A program made the position numbers and the translations under genes. From NCBI RefSeq assembly GCF_902167145.1, contig NC_050096.1, forward strand, positions 158,657,825 through 158,721,824: DNA of 64,000 nucleotides, read 5' to 3'. Source of the DNA: Zea mays. Taxonomy: Eukaryota > Streptophyta > Magnoliopsida > Poales > Poaceae. Positions 21,890 through 34,367 of the stretch are shown here, piece after piece (the first letter of the stretch is position 1; every line of letters begins with the position of its first letter). Below the pieces are notes generated by a model, which saw only the letters and a program-made list of their open reading frames with translations, had not been told where the DNA came from and searched no databases.

Positions 21890-23588
21890 TAGGAGACGAG
21901 GTAATGTTATAGCTTGGTGTTGGAACCAGTGAGTTGTCTGCGTCGCATGATATGGCAACCAACAATGTGCCCTTATACTTCCCAAGCAGAAAAGTACCAT
22001 CAATAGAGAGCACGGGACGACAATGCCTGAAGGCCTCTACGCACTGCGAGAAACACCAGAAAGCACGATAAAATATCTCTTTGCCGTTCCTCCATTCATT
22101 AGGTTTGGGGATGTACTCGTAATGCATGCCTGGGTTTTTTGCTTTCATTGCATTGAACAATGCTGGTAACTTCTCATAACCCTCCTCCCAATCCCCGTAT
22201 ATCATCTTCCATGCCCGCTGCTTTGCCCTCCATGCTTTCCCATATTTGATCCTATAACCAAACAGCTCCGAAGACATGGTCATAATTGACTTCACCTTCA
22301 AGTTTGGCTGACCCTTCAATATCCCCAATATCCTTTTCGCAATCAGGGTAGATGTCAACTGACGATGCTTAGAGCTCAGCTCTGTCTGGGCACAAGTGTG
22401 TGGACCTACAATTTTGGTGATCTTAAACTTTCCGGTGTCCTTCTGCCTTCGGGCACATACCCTCCAATTACATTCTGGCACCTCGCACACAACAGTGTAA
22501 CGACGCTGTGCATACGAATGTCTCACCTTGAACGGCCTCTTCCGGTTCACAGAATATTCCTGTAGCCATCGTCTCAGTGTAGGCAGATCCTTGAAAAGTA
22601 AGCCAACCTTAATCTCAATGCTATCGGCGTTATCCGGAGCCTCTAGCAGTTCATCGTCACGTCCTTCAGCATACGCACGGGTGGAATGACTTAAACTGCT
22701 AAATTCATGTACTGCAGGGTCTCGCTCCGGACACAAACGTCTTATGAGTTCAATTTCTTGCTCGGTCATTTCTTGAACCGGACGGTCATCATCAGAATCT
22801 ACGGCCCGTGCAGCCTCATATGGCTCCTCCTCATCCTCAATCTGAACATCAACACTATTCGATGCCCTGCATATGTTGTCCATATTATATGACACAGGCA
22901 CATCAATCTGAACATCAGCATTATTGATATGTGGAGATCCTGCATCAGGTCGGAGCAAGAAAAACCACATTAAAAAGTCTAATCAAACGAAATAATGATG
23001 GATACGAACAATGTGTCGAAGACACTTACTAGGATGATCGTCAACTGGATCCTGGGTCAATGGGATCTCTTGGGGGGGTACCACCGCATTAGAAGCCCCA
23101 CAAACGCCGGGAATAGGACGAGAAATCCCATACTCGTGCGGACCCGATTGAGCATCGGGCACAACAACGACTTCTTCATGAAGCTCTACCAAAGGAGCTT
23201 CAATACGAGATGCATTTGGCATTTGTGGAGATAACCCGACTGGACCTTCGCATTGACTAACAGGTAACTTTTGAACAACCACATCCAAACATGGTGGAAC
23301 CATCGTCTTCACAATTTTTAAATATATCACCCAATCATCTTCTGAGGTAATGGAGATCAACCGTCGGACAACTGTTCCATATGTAATATGGGACAACAAA
23401 CCCTGAATTGATATTCTAGGGTCGTTTATGTCGCAACTAATCTCCTCACAAGCTCGAGCCAAAAGCTGGTCAAAAGATGGTCTTTCAACGAACAACATGG
23501 TCACGATCTTCATACCATCAAAAGTAACACTCCCATAAGCATCTATCTCCACCCTTCCTCCATGGTATAGTGTTACTAGGCTGTCCAT
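21890..23588 (-). pseudogene. mudrA-like MULE transposase, catalytic core deleted
   Basis: The first exon is 23588-23030 (MDSLVTLYHGGRVEIDAYG...). A 90-bp GT-AG intron (23029-22940) joins it in frame to the second exon (22939 downwards). The second exon encodes an acidic segment, a MuDR-type DNA-binding domain (YTVVCEVPECNWRVCAR through IVGPHTC, a C/C/H/C zinc module) and the start of the MULE transposase domain (PVLSIDGTFLLGKYKGTLLV), with the first catalytic aspartate in SIDGTF. After CDADNSLVP the sequence runs into unrelated, reversed zinc-finger-gene DNA, so the remaining DDE residues are missing. The protein would bind the terminal repeats but cannot be a complete transposase. Confidence 0.85.
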
Positions 23589-24485
23589 CTATTGCAAAAA
23601 TGGATTACTAACTCAATAATGGCTACATACTTAAGCCTACTAACTTACTAAGTAATAAATATATATTAACTAATAACTATACAGTAAATATTAAATAAAC
23701 ACATCAAACGAAATTACATAATCTATAAATAATGTACGAAAACATTGTATACCTGAGAACGCGTACGAGTCCAGCTAACGGTGGAGAAGGTCAAGTCGGA
23801 CGAACACCTACGTACAAAAAAACCTATTGTCAGTAAAAAATTTGGCAGCACCTCCCCTGTAAAGTGATGTTTATAGAACCTGCGAATAAACGACAACACG
23901 ATGGTTGCCAACACAGAAAACATGTAATATCAATGCGCTAAACAAAATGCTAACTATATAATCACTAAGAATTTACTAAACACTAAACTAAGAAATTAAT
24001 AAACTAATAAATTAATCTAAGAAATTTACTAAGAATACACTAAACTATATAATCACTAAGAATTTACTAAACTAAGAAATTAATCTAAGAAATTTACTAA
24101 GAATACACTAAACTATATAATCACTAAGAATTTACTAAACTAAGAAATTAAAAAAATATACCTGGCGGTGGCCAACCGTAGCGCGCGGTGGCCGACCGTT
24201 GGCGGAGCTCCGGGCGGCGGCGGCGAGCTCCGGTTGGCGGGGGCGAACTCCGGGCGGCGGCGGCGAGCTCCGGGCGCCCGAGCCCGGCCGGCGACAGGGA
24301 GCGGGGCGGGCGGCCGGCGGCGACAGGGAGCGGGGCGGGCGGCCGGCGGCGAGCCCGGCCGGCGGCGAGCTGGGCGGGCGGTGTTGGTTTTTGCGGTCGG
24401 AGAAACGCGCACAGAGAAGAAACGCGAACAGAGAAGCCAGAGAAGAAACGCGCAGAGAAGAAACGGCGGCGGTGGATATTTCCTA

Positions 24486-24609
24486 GCTCGGCGCCAAGAT
24501 CTGTGGCGCCGAGCTAGGTGCCACGCAATCTGCCACGTCACAGAGCTCGGCGCCACAGGCTGTGGCGCCGAGATGTGTTACCTCGGCGCCACAACCTATG
24601 GCGCCGAGC
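24486..24609. repeat. Three hairpins near the right MULE end
   Basis: Mirror counterparts of the left set: 24486-24514 (loop AGATCTG), about 24545-24572 and about 24582-24609. Arms are GCTCGGCGCCA / TGGCGCCGAGC, with the outer two slightly shortened. Confidence 0.93.
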
Positions 24610-24708
24610 TTCGGGTCCAAACGTGCAAATTAAATTTCTGGGGGTCCAAACGTAAATTTTTGTCTCGAAAGGGGCTAAAAAACAAAAAATTCGGTCTTGA
24701 AAGATGTA

Positions 24709-24787
24709 CTTTCTCCGTTCTTTTTTATTTTTTGCGTTTTAGTTAAAAATGAACTAGGGAGTGACAAATATTCAAAAACGGAGGTAG
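24709..24787. mobile_element. Stowaway-like MITE
   Basis: 79 bp flanked by TA (24707-24708 and 24788-24789) with ends CTTTCTCCGTTCTTTT and, inverted, CTACCTCCGTTTTTGAA, which fit the CTCCCTCCGTTTC end of grass Stowaway elements. Confidence 0.7.
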
Positions 24788-25039
24788 TAAACCATATATA
24801 AAAATTAAAGATCGAGAAAGTCATAAACCACAAATCACAAGAGTGCAATTACATACATTCAAGCTCGGTCCGAGTACTTTCAACCGACAGAAGCCTAGTC
24901 GGAGTGAGCATGAGGAAGAGGGATTTCATGGTAGAGTCTACGAGTATTTCCTACTACTAACCTAGTAAGAAAAATGAATTTATCTAACAAGGTGAGATCT
25001 AATGGTATTACCTAATGGTGCTTATGAAAATCAAAAACT

Positions 25040-26331
25040 GCTTAGCTTTTTTTCAAGTTGTCATCTATCTTCAGCTAGAATAATTTTTGCTAGCAGATAC
25101 TTATTGAATAATTAAAAGATAAGTAGAGAAGTGCAAATAGAAAGCAAACACAGCAAGAGACAAGGAGACAAGCGACTTATCTCGTAGTTCAGCCAAACCT
25201 AAAATGCTTGCCTACATCCACATTCGAGTTAGCCAACCTAGCTTGGAGTCTATTCCAACTCCTTCATCCATTTGCTCAGATCTGTCAATAGGTGACGGAT
25301 AGATACTTCCCTTATATCTGGTCAATGTTGCAGTACAGCAGAACCGCGGCTATCACAACTTCATAGCTCGACAGTGGATGAACGCAATGCCAAAGTCTTG
25401 CTTAAGATCACATTCACTAGCTCTATCTCGCAGCAGCACCTTCCCTCTCTCTTTTGGTTTATAACCGCACCAACACCTGATCTAGAGAGAAATATAAAAA
25501 GAGAGGGGTATAGAATGGTTGCACAATGATACTACACTTGTATGCTACCTTGGTGTACATGTTGTAAGCGTGGGAGGCTCCTTTATATAGCCCCAAGCCT
25601 CAAGGAGCCGTTGGAGAACATCCTCAAAGCTGACTCCCGGGTGGCGGACCGGACCTCCAACAGTCGCGAGTCCTCCGAGATACTGATTGGTCCTTTCCTC
25701 ATTTGGGTGACACCAGACCGGTTTGGTGCGCATTGAACCTCCCTCGATTGCTGAAGTAGTCGTTACGCGGCCGAAGTAAACGTTGGCCTGCTCGTTGCTC
25801 TAGCAGGTCCGGTGCACAGGACCGAATCCTATACCAAGTCTGGTGCACATAGGACCAAGTCCTATAGACAGTTTGGTGATTTTTATCCAAAATCCCAAGA
25901 CCAACCTTGTTTATTGTAGAGGGTTTGGTGCAGCCAGACGGCAGCTCTCTGAGTCCTTTTTCTTCGATTATTTCTCTGATCGACTTGGACTCTTTGGAGG
26001 ACTTCCCTATGACTTAGATACACATGATTAAAGTATAATCCAATTGACTAAGTCTCAAGAACTTATCTCTTTCTTAATCTTTTTCCAGCTTTTCTGTTTC
26101 TCCTCAAACAGAGCCTTGAATGACACTTTCTCTACAAACATGGTTAGAGAGCAAATCAAAGTGTCATATGCATATTAAAAGGTGTATGCAACATAGTTAT
26201 AGACTCAAAACTTGCATACTTAACATTTCATCGTTTTGCTCCTTTTGGCTTGTTTGAGCTTGGGGTTGGACTCCAAATCATCAAGTTGACATAACTTGAT
26301 CTTGATTGCTATTCATTAGCTCCAACACCCT
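25040..26331 (-). mobile_element. Old SIRE/copia-type LTR remnant
   Basis: On the minus strand it starts TGTTGGAGCTAATGAATAGC near 26331 and has a TATA-like GGCTATATAAAGGAG near 25580, with GGTCCGGTGCAC-type motifs upstream that recall the Opie/Ji LTR layout. No coding region follows. The left boundary is uncertain. Confidence 0.45.
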
Positions 26332-28019
26332 GCAATGATCACATAGAACATTTCCAGACACAAGAATGACCCAAACTAAAAGTCAGAGTGAACTTAGCTC
26401 TTTTAGGTCCCTTATTGGTTCTAACTTTGATACTTCTCCTCTTTCTTGTGACCATGTCCTACTGCTTGAGTTATGATCTTGAGCCTTATGACTTGAACCA
26501 AAAACCTTAGGAATTCCTCAATGGTTTCAAGTCACATCCTTATGTAGCGATCCTCAATGCACCATGACCATCCTCAGCTAATCAACCTTGACTTCTGCAG
26601 AGCCTCAATGCACTTAGCTTGTGATGTCCATTATCCATAGTCATGTCAACCTTTGGACCATCACACTTGATCTCATATGTTAAGCCTTATGAGCTTTGCA
26701 CTAAGCACCTGCTCAACACTTTAACACACATGTCAGTCCTTTAATTGTGTTGTCATCCAAACACCAAAACCCATAAGGGAGCTTTTAGATTTCTTGAAAT
26801 ATCCTTCTAAAGGATTGAACGAACCCTTCTGAGGCTCAGATGTGGTAACCGAGTCATCCTAACCCTTTGATCCTTTGCAAGTTTAGTAGGGGATCGATTG
26901 GTGCCTTTATAGATGGCTCCACTTCACACTTATATTTTGGCTCCAACTTAACCTCCTAGGGCTGAGCAGGCGTCCTGATCCAGATGTTGGATAGAGGGTG
27001 TTTTGAACACCTAAGGCGTATAGCAGGAGAAGGAAGCATGACATCATCTTCATCTGATTCATCCGCTCGAACTGTGCTCCTTTTGTTCTTTGGCAGAGGA
27101 GGAGGACTCAAATTGTTTGAGGTCAATGGAACCTTAGGGGCTCTTTCAACGAGCTGTTGTGAGAAGTGGCTAGGGACAGCTTCATCATCGTCCTTTAGGA
27201 CCCACTTGGGAGTCTACGGTGGTCAATATAATTCCAACATCTAAATTAAGACAAAAGAGTGATCAAGCAAGAATCAACTAAGACGATTATGAAACAATAG
27301 GTCTATAAAACATTCCATGGGACGAGAGAGAAGCAAGGAGTAAGCCTGTGTGAGGCATCCGTCAAGCTAGTCCTAAATCGAAAAACAACGGATTTAGTTG
27401 GGCCTTGGCGTGAGGTGCAAAGACTATCTCAGCCGTGGACCAGGAAGGGTCAAATTCTACACCATACTCCCACTTGAAACTTATCTTTTCATGAAGGGGA
27501 GGCACTCATTGTTGGATCTAGTTCCCAACCACATGAATAATGTCTGGTCCAAGGGCACTGAGGTCCTAAATTATTTTCATCGTGTTCGTTACTGCTTCAA
27601 CATGCTTAGGTGAAGGGTCACTCATCCATTCTAAGAGGAGAATAGGGCATTGATCTTAGAATTTTGTAACGTGAGGATCATGATCTTCCACATAAAACTA
27701 ATGTTTGTGCTAATTTTTAAGGGAAGTATTGAAGGGACATTCAAGGTATTAGTGGTTGGCACGTAATTGAAGCCCTACACCTCTAACTATGTGGGGATAG
27801 TCCTTATTTGGTTGGAGCAGAGGAATAAGAAATTTTGAAAGAGAAGAAAAACTGAGGTATTCCCAAGAACGTCTCACAAAGGTGCACGAGTATTATAATG
27901 TGAAGAATTGAATTGGGGTCAAGATGGACCAGTTCAATCTGATATTATTGAAATAAATCACTAAAAATTTAGCGTCCTCATCGACCATCCGAAGGCACGA
28001 CCGGACCATCAGCGATAAG
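26332..28019. other. No recognisable gene; degenerate repeat-like DNA
   Basis: Frames here are short and broken. The part to about 26800 reads like copia LTR sequence; 27000-27650 has coding-like but interrupted stretches that I cannot assign. Confidence 0.4.
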
Positions 28020-28039
28020 CTTTATTTGACATCCGAGGA

Positions 28040-28490
28040 CACATTTAATGTGATTATAGCCTTTGATATAGCCGTTACAATTAACTGTTGCGATCCAGTC
28101 GTTGATCTTGTAGGGGTGGACTGTACAAACCAGAGGCGCGGACCGTTCACGTGTCGCAGAAAAGTGGCAACGACTAGGAGGTGGTTGGTGGCTATAAATT
28201 CAACCCCAGCCACCCCCCTTCAATGGCACTCAATCTTCCGAAGCATTCATTCCATTCCTTTGCAAGACCAAGAGTTTCCAAGTCACATTCAAAGCACTAG
28301 AGATCCTCCAAGTGCCATAATTGTGATCATTATTGATTTGTGCCTTGCGAAATACTTTGGAGAGTGTGATCTTGTGTATTTCTTGTTGCTCTTTTGCTTG
28401 GTGTTTTTGGATCCTGTTCTTTCTTCTTCTAATCACATCCTCAAGTTGTAAAGATAAGCAAGAGACTCTATTTCTTTGTGTGGAGGTCCT
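28040..28490 (+). repeat. Possible LTR fragment with core promoter
   Basis: GGTGGCTATAAATTCAACC near 28185 looks like an LTR TATA region, followed by an AGGTCCTTGTCG-type stretch near 28484. The overall wording resembles the R/U5 part of maize copia-type LTRs. No partner LTR is visible. Confidence 0.35.
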
Positions 28491-29531
28491 TGTCGAACTT
28501 AGTGTCCCTAAAAAAGAAAAGAAAACTCGATCGGTCTCTATGACCATTTGAGAGAGGGAAAGTTTTGAAAGAGACCCGTCCGAAGTGGACTCGTCAATAG
28601 GGAGTAGGTTCTTTGGAACCAAACCTCAGGAAACAAATCGTCGTGTTCTTTGTGCTTGATCATTTACTTGTGATTCACTTCTTCCTCTCCCTTCTCTCTT
28701 GTTCTCTTGCTTGTGATTGATTTAATATCAGTTTGAGTTGGCTTCCAAAGTAATTCAACAATCGATTGAGCAACTCTAGGAAGAAGAACATCTCTCTCAC
28801 TTTGATTGACTTTATACTTGTTCCAACACTAACCTAAGGTTGAAGTTTGTGTTTAAGTTTTAGATTTTTCCTATTCAACCTCTCTAGGCGACTTTCTAAT
28901 TTCCATAGTTCTCAAACTTGTCTTTGGGCAATATCACATCCAGTGCACATGTCTAGTGCACACTGCACACAATTGTTGTTGTTGTTGTCTAAGCACCCTC
29001 CGGTTGAATGGGTTGGCATGTTGATCCATTCCACCTCCCTTCCTGGTATTGACCATCTGAGTTAGAAATACATGGTAAGAAAGAATTGTAGACAAGACGA
29101 GTAATTAAGAGACATGTTACTTTGGGGGGTTTTATTAGCTAAGTAGATTAGTGTGTCACCTACTAAAGCTAATACATTACCTTATGGTGGTACATGCTAA
29201 GATGTCCTTCTATAATATTTCAATCAATCAAAGAAGCAAATCAGGCATTTATCATCAGAACAATCATCCAACATTTTAACTAGAGAAAATAATTTTAAAT
29301 TTTGTCTTAGGTCTCCTATCTCTTTAGGGGGTCATAAATGTAGGATTCCAAGGTGTGAAATCCATCTTGTCTTAGAATAGAAAAGATAAGAGTAATTAGA
29401 GTAGAACGGTAGAAGGTGAGACAGGATCAAGAAAAGTATAGAAAGAATCAAAGTAAGGTAAGTAGGTAAGGGTTTTGTCCAGTTCTATCTAGGTTTCGTC
29501 CTATAGTCAACATTTCCTCTGATATCACTTC
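28491..29531. other. No gene seen
   Basis: AT-rich, with only short frames lacking features. Probably old transposon debris. Confidence 0.4.
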
Positions 29532-30161
29532 TATCACACCCGGATTTAAGGGATAAAGCCGGGTGCATCTCATATGTGCGCCAAAGAAGAAGAACACATA
29601 TAATGACAAAGTGTATAGAGATAAATGTCACAAATATCATAAATGTCATTATTACATAGCAGAAGTCTTACAAAGATAAATGGTAAATGTAAAGCAAACT
29701 AAATGTCCATCCATGGCGCCATAAAGCTAACTAGGAGACGCCACCTAGATCAACTCGTACTCCTCATTGTACGGCTCCTCCTGGTCCACCTGTTCTTCTC
29801 CTGTGGGGGTTTATATATCGCAAGTGTGAGCTCACAAAAGATCATAGCTCAACAAGTTGTTGGGAATAATGTGCATGAACTCACCCAAGGTGGGAGTTCA
29901 TGTGAAGTGTAAGGCTGATCAACAATAGGGGTTAAAGCTGAGTATGCTTTTAATAAGTTGGCCAAATTTTATTAGCAGTTACTAAATGTAAGTAAATATC
30001 AAACCATAATAATAATAGATCAAAATTAATAATAAATCACAAGCAATGCAAATGACAAATTGAATTTAATTCCATAATTTAATCATGCGGGAGTCCTGAG
30101 CTGCTCATGACCGTGAGCACAGCTAGTATACCAGTTTTACACTCTGTAGAGGTTGTACCCT

Positions 30162-31354
30162 TGTCGAAGAGGGAATTCTCCGGCCGGGTGGCGGAACGCA
30201 CCCGCCCTAAATCCTAAGATGAGGAGGGGCCTAAGCGTTTTGCCTGCTAGATGCAATCGGGAAGAACACAAGAACACACAAGGGTTTAGAGTGGTTCAGG
30301 CCGCCGGAGCGTAATATCCTACTACACTATGTGATGTATTAAGCTTGAGATCTTGTATGAACTTGTGAGTTTGAGTGAGTGTGTGAGCCTAAGTTGGGGC
30401 CGAGTGAGCTCGCCTTGTAACACCGTGTGCCCTCCCTTTTATAGCTCAAGGGGGGCACGTACAAGGATACTGAGCCCCGACATGTGGGCCCAGGGGCAAT
30501 TGGAAGGAAGCACTAATGCCTGTAACGCCAGGGTGAACTCCGAGCGCCATAATGTCCGTAGCGTATACAGTATTGATATGTCATCGCAGCTTTCTTGGTA
30601 CGCGTGCGTCATGACGAGTGCAGCGCATGCTGCAGCATGGGTGTATCGCCTGCCAACGGAATGGACAGGCACACCGCCTGTAAGATGGCCTAGTCGCCGT
30701 CCGTCAGCGGAGTGGACATGGCACATTTAATGCTGAGGCAACACATCGCCTGCCAGTGGAGTGATAGGGCTCATTAAATGCTGAGGCGCCACATCGCCTG
30801 CTAGTGGAATGGACAGGCGACACGGCTTATTCGCAATAAATGCAGAGGTCGCGCGGCCCAGAGGCCTTACGTCAGGCTCCGCCCGCTGGCTTACGTCACG
30901 GGCAGTGGACCACGTGGCAGCATCGGGACTCCGCCTGAGCAGGGAGCAGAAGCATACACGGCATGGTCCGGACACGTGTTGGCTCCGGACCCCCGCCTGG
31001 TCTTGAACAAGGTCCGGGTACTCTTTGTCCCAGAATCCCGGGACCCTGTCGGGAGTGGCCCGGACCCCACACAGAGGGGTCCGGGACCCATCCCAGGGGT
31101 TCGGTGCGTGCCCGTGGAGGTCCCGGACTTTACCCGGAGGCCCAGTCCGTAAATACAGGGGTCCAGCACTTTCCCATGGGGTCCGGACCCACTGTTGATG
31201 CCTTGGGTCATATCGTCTTCTCTGGCCACGTGGCGGCCCCGGAGTCGTCCACGTGATGGGGTCGGGTGCTGCTCGCCACGCGACTAGAGATAGCCGCGTG
31301 GGCACCACGCCTTCATACCGTAGTAGGGGGTACCCCTATTTCAGGGTACCGACA
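30162..31354 (-). repeat. 3' LTR of the 30162-37236 element (1193 bp)
   Basis: Pairs with 36045-37236. A minus-strand TATA-like GCTATAAAAGGG lies near 30435-30445. The preceding purine-rich GGGCCCGAGGGCCAC on the minus strand (31355-31369) is the polypurine tract. Confidence 0.92.
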
Positions 31355-31639
31355 GTGGCCCTCGGGCCCACCTCAGGGGAGGATACGAGCCTATAGGTGG
31401 GGCCAAAGCTTGATTGGCGATTGGCGCGCCGCTCCTGTGCGCTTGCTGACGTAATCACTGCTAGTCCGCCTTCGGTCACGCCAAGTGCCACGTCTGTCCC
31501 CGCGGCTGACTGACCTGCGGCCCCCACACATGATGGTTTCGCCAGGCCACGCGCGAGGCGCCTCGATACTGCTGCATCGGTTTAAAAATTCACCTTCTCT
31601 GTCTTCTGCGGCGGCCCCGAGGCGGAGCAGCACTGGTAC

Positions 31640-31930
31640 GAGCGGCGGTTCGCCTTCTCCGCACCCAGGAACCGGCACCCAAGCAGTACGACTCGTGGGT
31701 CCAGGCCCCCGTGTCAGCGACTGGGTCGTTGTTTTTGGTGGAGATGAAGGGGCGCACTACCGCGGGCGACGGTTTGCTCCTCGTGGCGGTTCGCCTTCTT
31801 CGCACCCAGAGACCGATGCCCAAGGAGTATGACTCGTGGGCCTAGGCCCCTGTGACAGAGACTGGGCCGCTGCTTTCGGTGGAGTTGAAGAGTCACGGCG
31901 GTTCGCCTTCTGCGCACCCGGAGACCCGCA
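31640..31930. repeat. Imperfect tandem repeats with GGCGGTTCGCCTTCT
   Basis: The motif starts near 31644, 31785 and 31897, each followed by a related stretch containing GCACCC and CGTGGG. Spacing is about 141 and 112 bases. Confidence 0.75.
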
Positions 31931-32141
31931 TACCAACTGAATGACTTGTGGACCCGAGCCCCCGTGTCATAGGCTGGGTTGTCTCGGTGCGCGTCGGGCG
32001 AGACTTTCCGCGGCGTCTCGGGGCGCGATCAAGGGAGTCTTCCTTAAAAAGGGGTTCACCCCGTGTGCAGCGGTTATGCTTCCGCTTTCTCTCCATTCGC
32101 TGCGCCCTTTGCATTTGCGCTCTTCTGCCGCCGTAGTCGCC

Positions 32142-32585
32142 ATGGCCTTGCTAGACCCTTCCGAGTGCTTCTAGTCCGAGGTGGCACTCAACTTGGTGTG
32201 CAACCTGCTCGGATAGGGTGTTCCAGCGTTCGCCGGAAGGATCCGCGCCGGTGCCACTCCTCTCTGCGATCTCGCCGCCGAGGAGTTCGTGCTCTTCGTC
32301 TCCAACCTCTCCTGTGGGTTGGCGCTGCCGATTTCGCCTTTCTTCCTGCTGCTAGAGGAGCTCGGCTTCCAACCTCAGCATCTTACGCCCCGCTCCATCC
32401 TCCAGGTGGCCATCTTTGCCCACCTCTGGGAGACGTTCGTAGGGGTGGTGCTTCTTCCACCAGCGCCTGGGCGAAAGGGTGTCGTGCAGCGACCTTCCGG
32501 GGGTGGAGATCGAGCTGAGCTGTGGCTCCATATTTTGCGTGAACTTCACCAGCATCCCATGGTACACCTCCATGAACTGGTCTAG
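32142..32585 (+). pseudogene. Opposite-strand reading frame, decayed relative of the 50024-53223 gene
   Basis: From ATG 32142 one frame runs on the strand opposite gag, with in-frame TAG at 32172 and 32214, then stays open to 32585. Around 32280-32450 it encodes FVSNLSCGLALPISPFF and HLTPRSILQVAIFAHLW. The pattern GL..P.S.F...L and HLTP..I....IF is shared with the protein of the three-exon gene at 50024 (GLRFPLSNF; HQLTPEAIIRMGIFVW). This is the region I associate with the 'putative gypsy type transposon' family (Transposase_28). The frame loses similarity after about 32460. It is a broken copy; function unknown. Confidence 0.65.
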
Positions 32586-33324
32586 CTCCAGCTCCATGAG
32601 GTGGAGAGCGAGCTTAGCTGCGGCTTCATTTTTCGTGCCTCCATCTCTTTGGATTTAATGGCTTCGGTGTCGCCTCCAATCGGTGGGGGCTCCTTCGCCT
32701 TGATGCATGCATCGAGGGGGCCGCCACTGTGTTTAGGTTGAGCGGTAGGTCCACGCCCGGCAGTCACAGTGGCAGCTACGCCACGACGGCGCTGAGGGAG
32801 GATGCCCATGGGTAGTGGCAGTGACCGCTGGTTCAGTTGCCGCCACTGAAGATGCCGCCCGGGAGGTCGAACAAGATGTTGTAGCGACGACGGCTGCACG
32901 CTTCCAGCGCGACCCTGCTGATGTCGAGTAGCTCATACCTGTAGAAATGAAGCTAGGGCTCCGCTTGAAGGCGGATGTAATGACTTTTGTTTTTGTAAGA
33001 TACTTTTGGGAAGTATTAATCTAACAGTGACAGAACTTATCTGTATGCTATTTGTCTTTGTTGTGTGCGTTGTTACCACCTTCTCCCTGGTACCTGGCCC
33101 CCTGGGATGTAGGCTCGACATGTCGAGGCTGGATGCTAGTATACCTAAGAAAGAATTGGTGATCTGCCCCCCAGGAGGTAGTCTCGACTAGGACCCGGAC
33201 CTACACACAGCCTCGACTCGGAAGTGTTAGCAGCACACCCATTAGGACCCATCGTTTGGCATCAGCCATCCTTTGATTCATGCAACAGGACCTGCCGGAT
33301 TTGGCCTGGGAAGCCAAGCCGTGT

Positions 33325-33630
33325 GTTCGGACCCCATGAATCACAGTTCTAGATACTAGGACACCGATCGCAAAGTGGTGGAGCGTGTAGGCTTACGGTA
33401 CGGGACCAGGCTAAGCGGCTACGTGGCTCCGAACCACCCTAGGGGACGTGCGTCCATTCTCTAGAACCGGACCCTAGGTTCCCAGACCCACAGGGCTATA
33501 GTTCCAAATACTAGGATACTGGTCGCAGAGTGGTGGGGCGTGTAGGCTTAGGGTGCGGAACCAAGCTAAGCGGCTACACAGCTCCGGAACACCCCAGGAG
33601 ACGAGTACCCATTCTTTAGAACTGACCCCC
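33325..33630. repeat. Tandem duplication of about 155 bp
   Basis: Landmarks repeat at a spacing of about 155 bases, for example GTGTAGGCTTA at 33385 and 33540 and CTAAGCGGCTAC in both copies. The copies are clearly diverged. Confidence 0.8.
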
Positions 33631-33901
33631 AGCCTGCCGGACCCCCTGCTTTCGTAGAGGGGTCCTAAACTGCAAGGCTGGCTACTCAATTCGGATGTCA
33701 TCATACCAACAAAGGTGGGAGACCGTATGGGTGGGTTAGATAAAAATAGTAATATCTGAAATCTGTAGCAGAATAAAACCATCATAGGAGCACTCTAAGG
33801 GGGTAAATTCTTTCTTTATAACTTGACATGCATGAGCGCAGACCAACAGGCCGGGCTTATGAGGGCGGACCTCACCGAGCTGGCGTACACGCATGCACAA
33901 C

Positions 33902-34270
33902 CTAGTTACAAGAAGAAATCATAACCCCTCGGACTCGCTTCTGTGGGTTGGACTTACAGGAATGCTCTATGTTCCAGGGATTGGGAAGAGGCACTCCTTC
34001 AGTTGTGGCGAGGTGGACACCCCCGGGTCGACATGCTTCCGTCACCTTAAAGGGTCCTTCCCAACTGGGGGAGAGTTTGTGGAGCCCTTCTCGGTTCAGT
34101 ACTCGCTGTAGGACTAGGTCCCTGACCCCGAGCTCCGTACTATGCATGGACAGTTGGTGGTAGCGCCTGAGCGCCTGGTTGTACCGTGCATTTTGGATCG
34201 TTGCTTGCCACCTGCATTCGTTGATGAAGTCCACGTCCTCATGCCGCAGCCGTTCCTACATAGACTCATC
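33902..34270 (-). pseudogene. C-terminal remnant of integrase
   Basis: The minus strand encodes the end of a Tat-lineage integrase: RYNQALRRYH, VRDLVLQRVLNREGLHKLSP, then the GPF-type core SWEGPFKV and NPWNI. Upstream integrase domains and the DDE triad are absent. It lies about 130 bases after the gag stop, which shows an internal deletion of nearly all of pol. Confidence 0.85.
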
Positions 34271-34367
34271 AGAAGACTGGGCCCGTGGGGAGCCCATAAC
34301 GGTTTCCGGGGGAAGACATGCTTCAGACCCGCGGACCGGGAAGGGCGGGGTCGCCTCGGTAGCCCAG

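Larger units (their letters stand above)
20458..24694. mobile_element. Mutator-like element (MULE) with a 9-bp target duplication
   Basis: A 4237-bp element flanked by perfect TCTTGAAAG duplications (20449-20457 and 24695-24703), the 9-bp size typical of Mutator elements. The inverted ends share CCGAATTTTTTGT...TTTTAGCCCC and then AAATTTACGTTT. Inside are three hairpin repeats at each end, a zinc-finger gene on + from the left and a mudrA-like gene on - from the right, the two converging on a deletion near 21835-21935. The transposase lacks most of its catalytic core, so the copy is non-autonomous. Confidence 0.92.
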
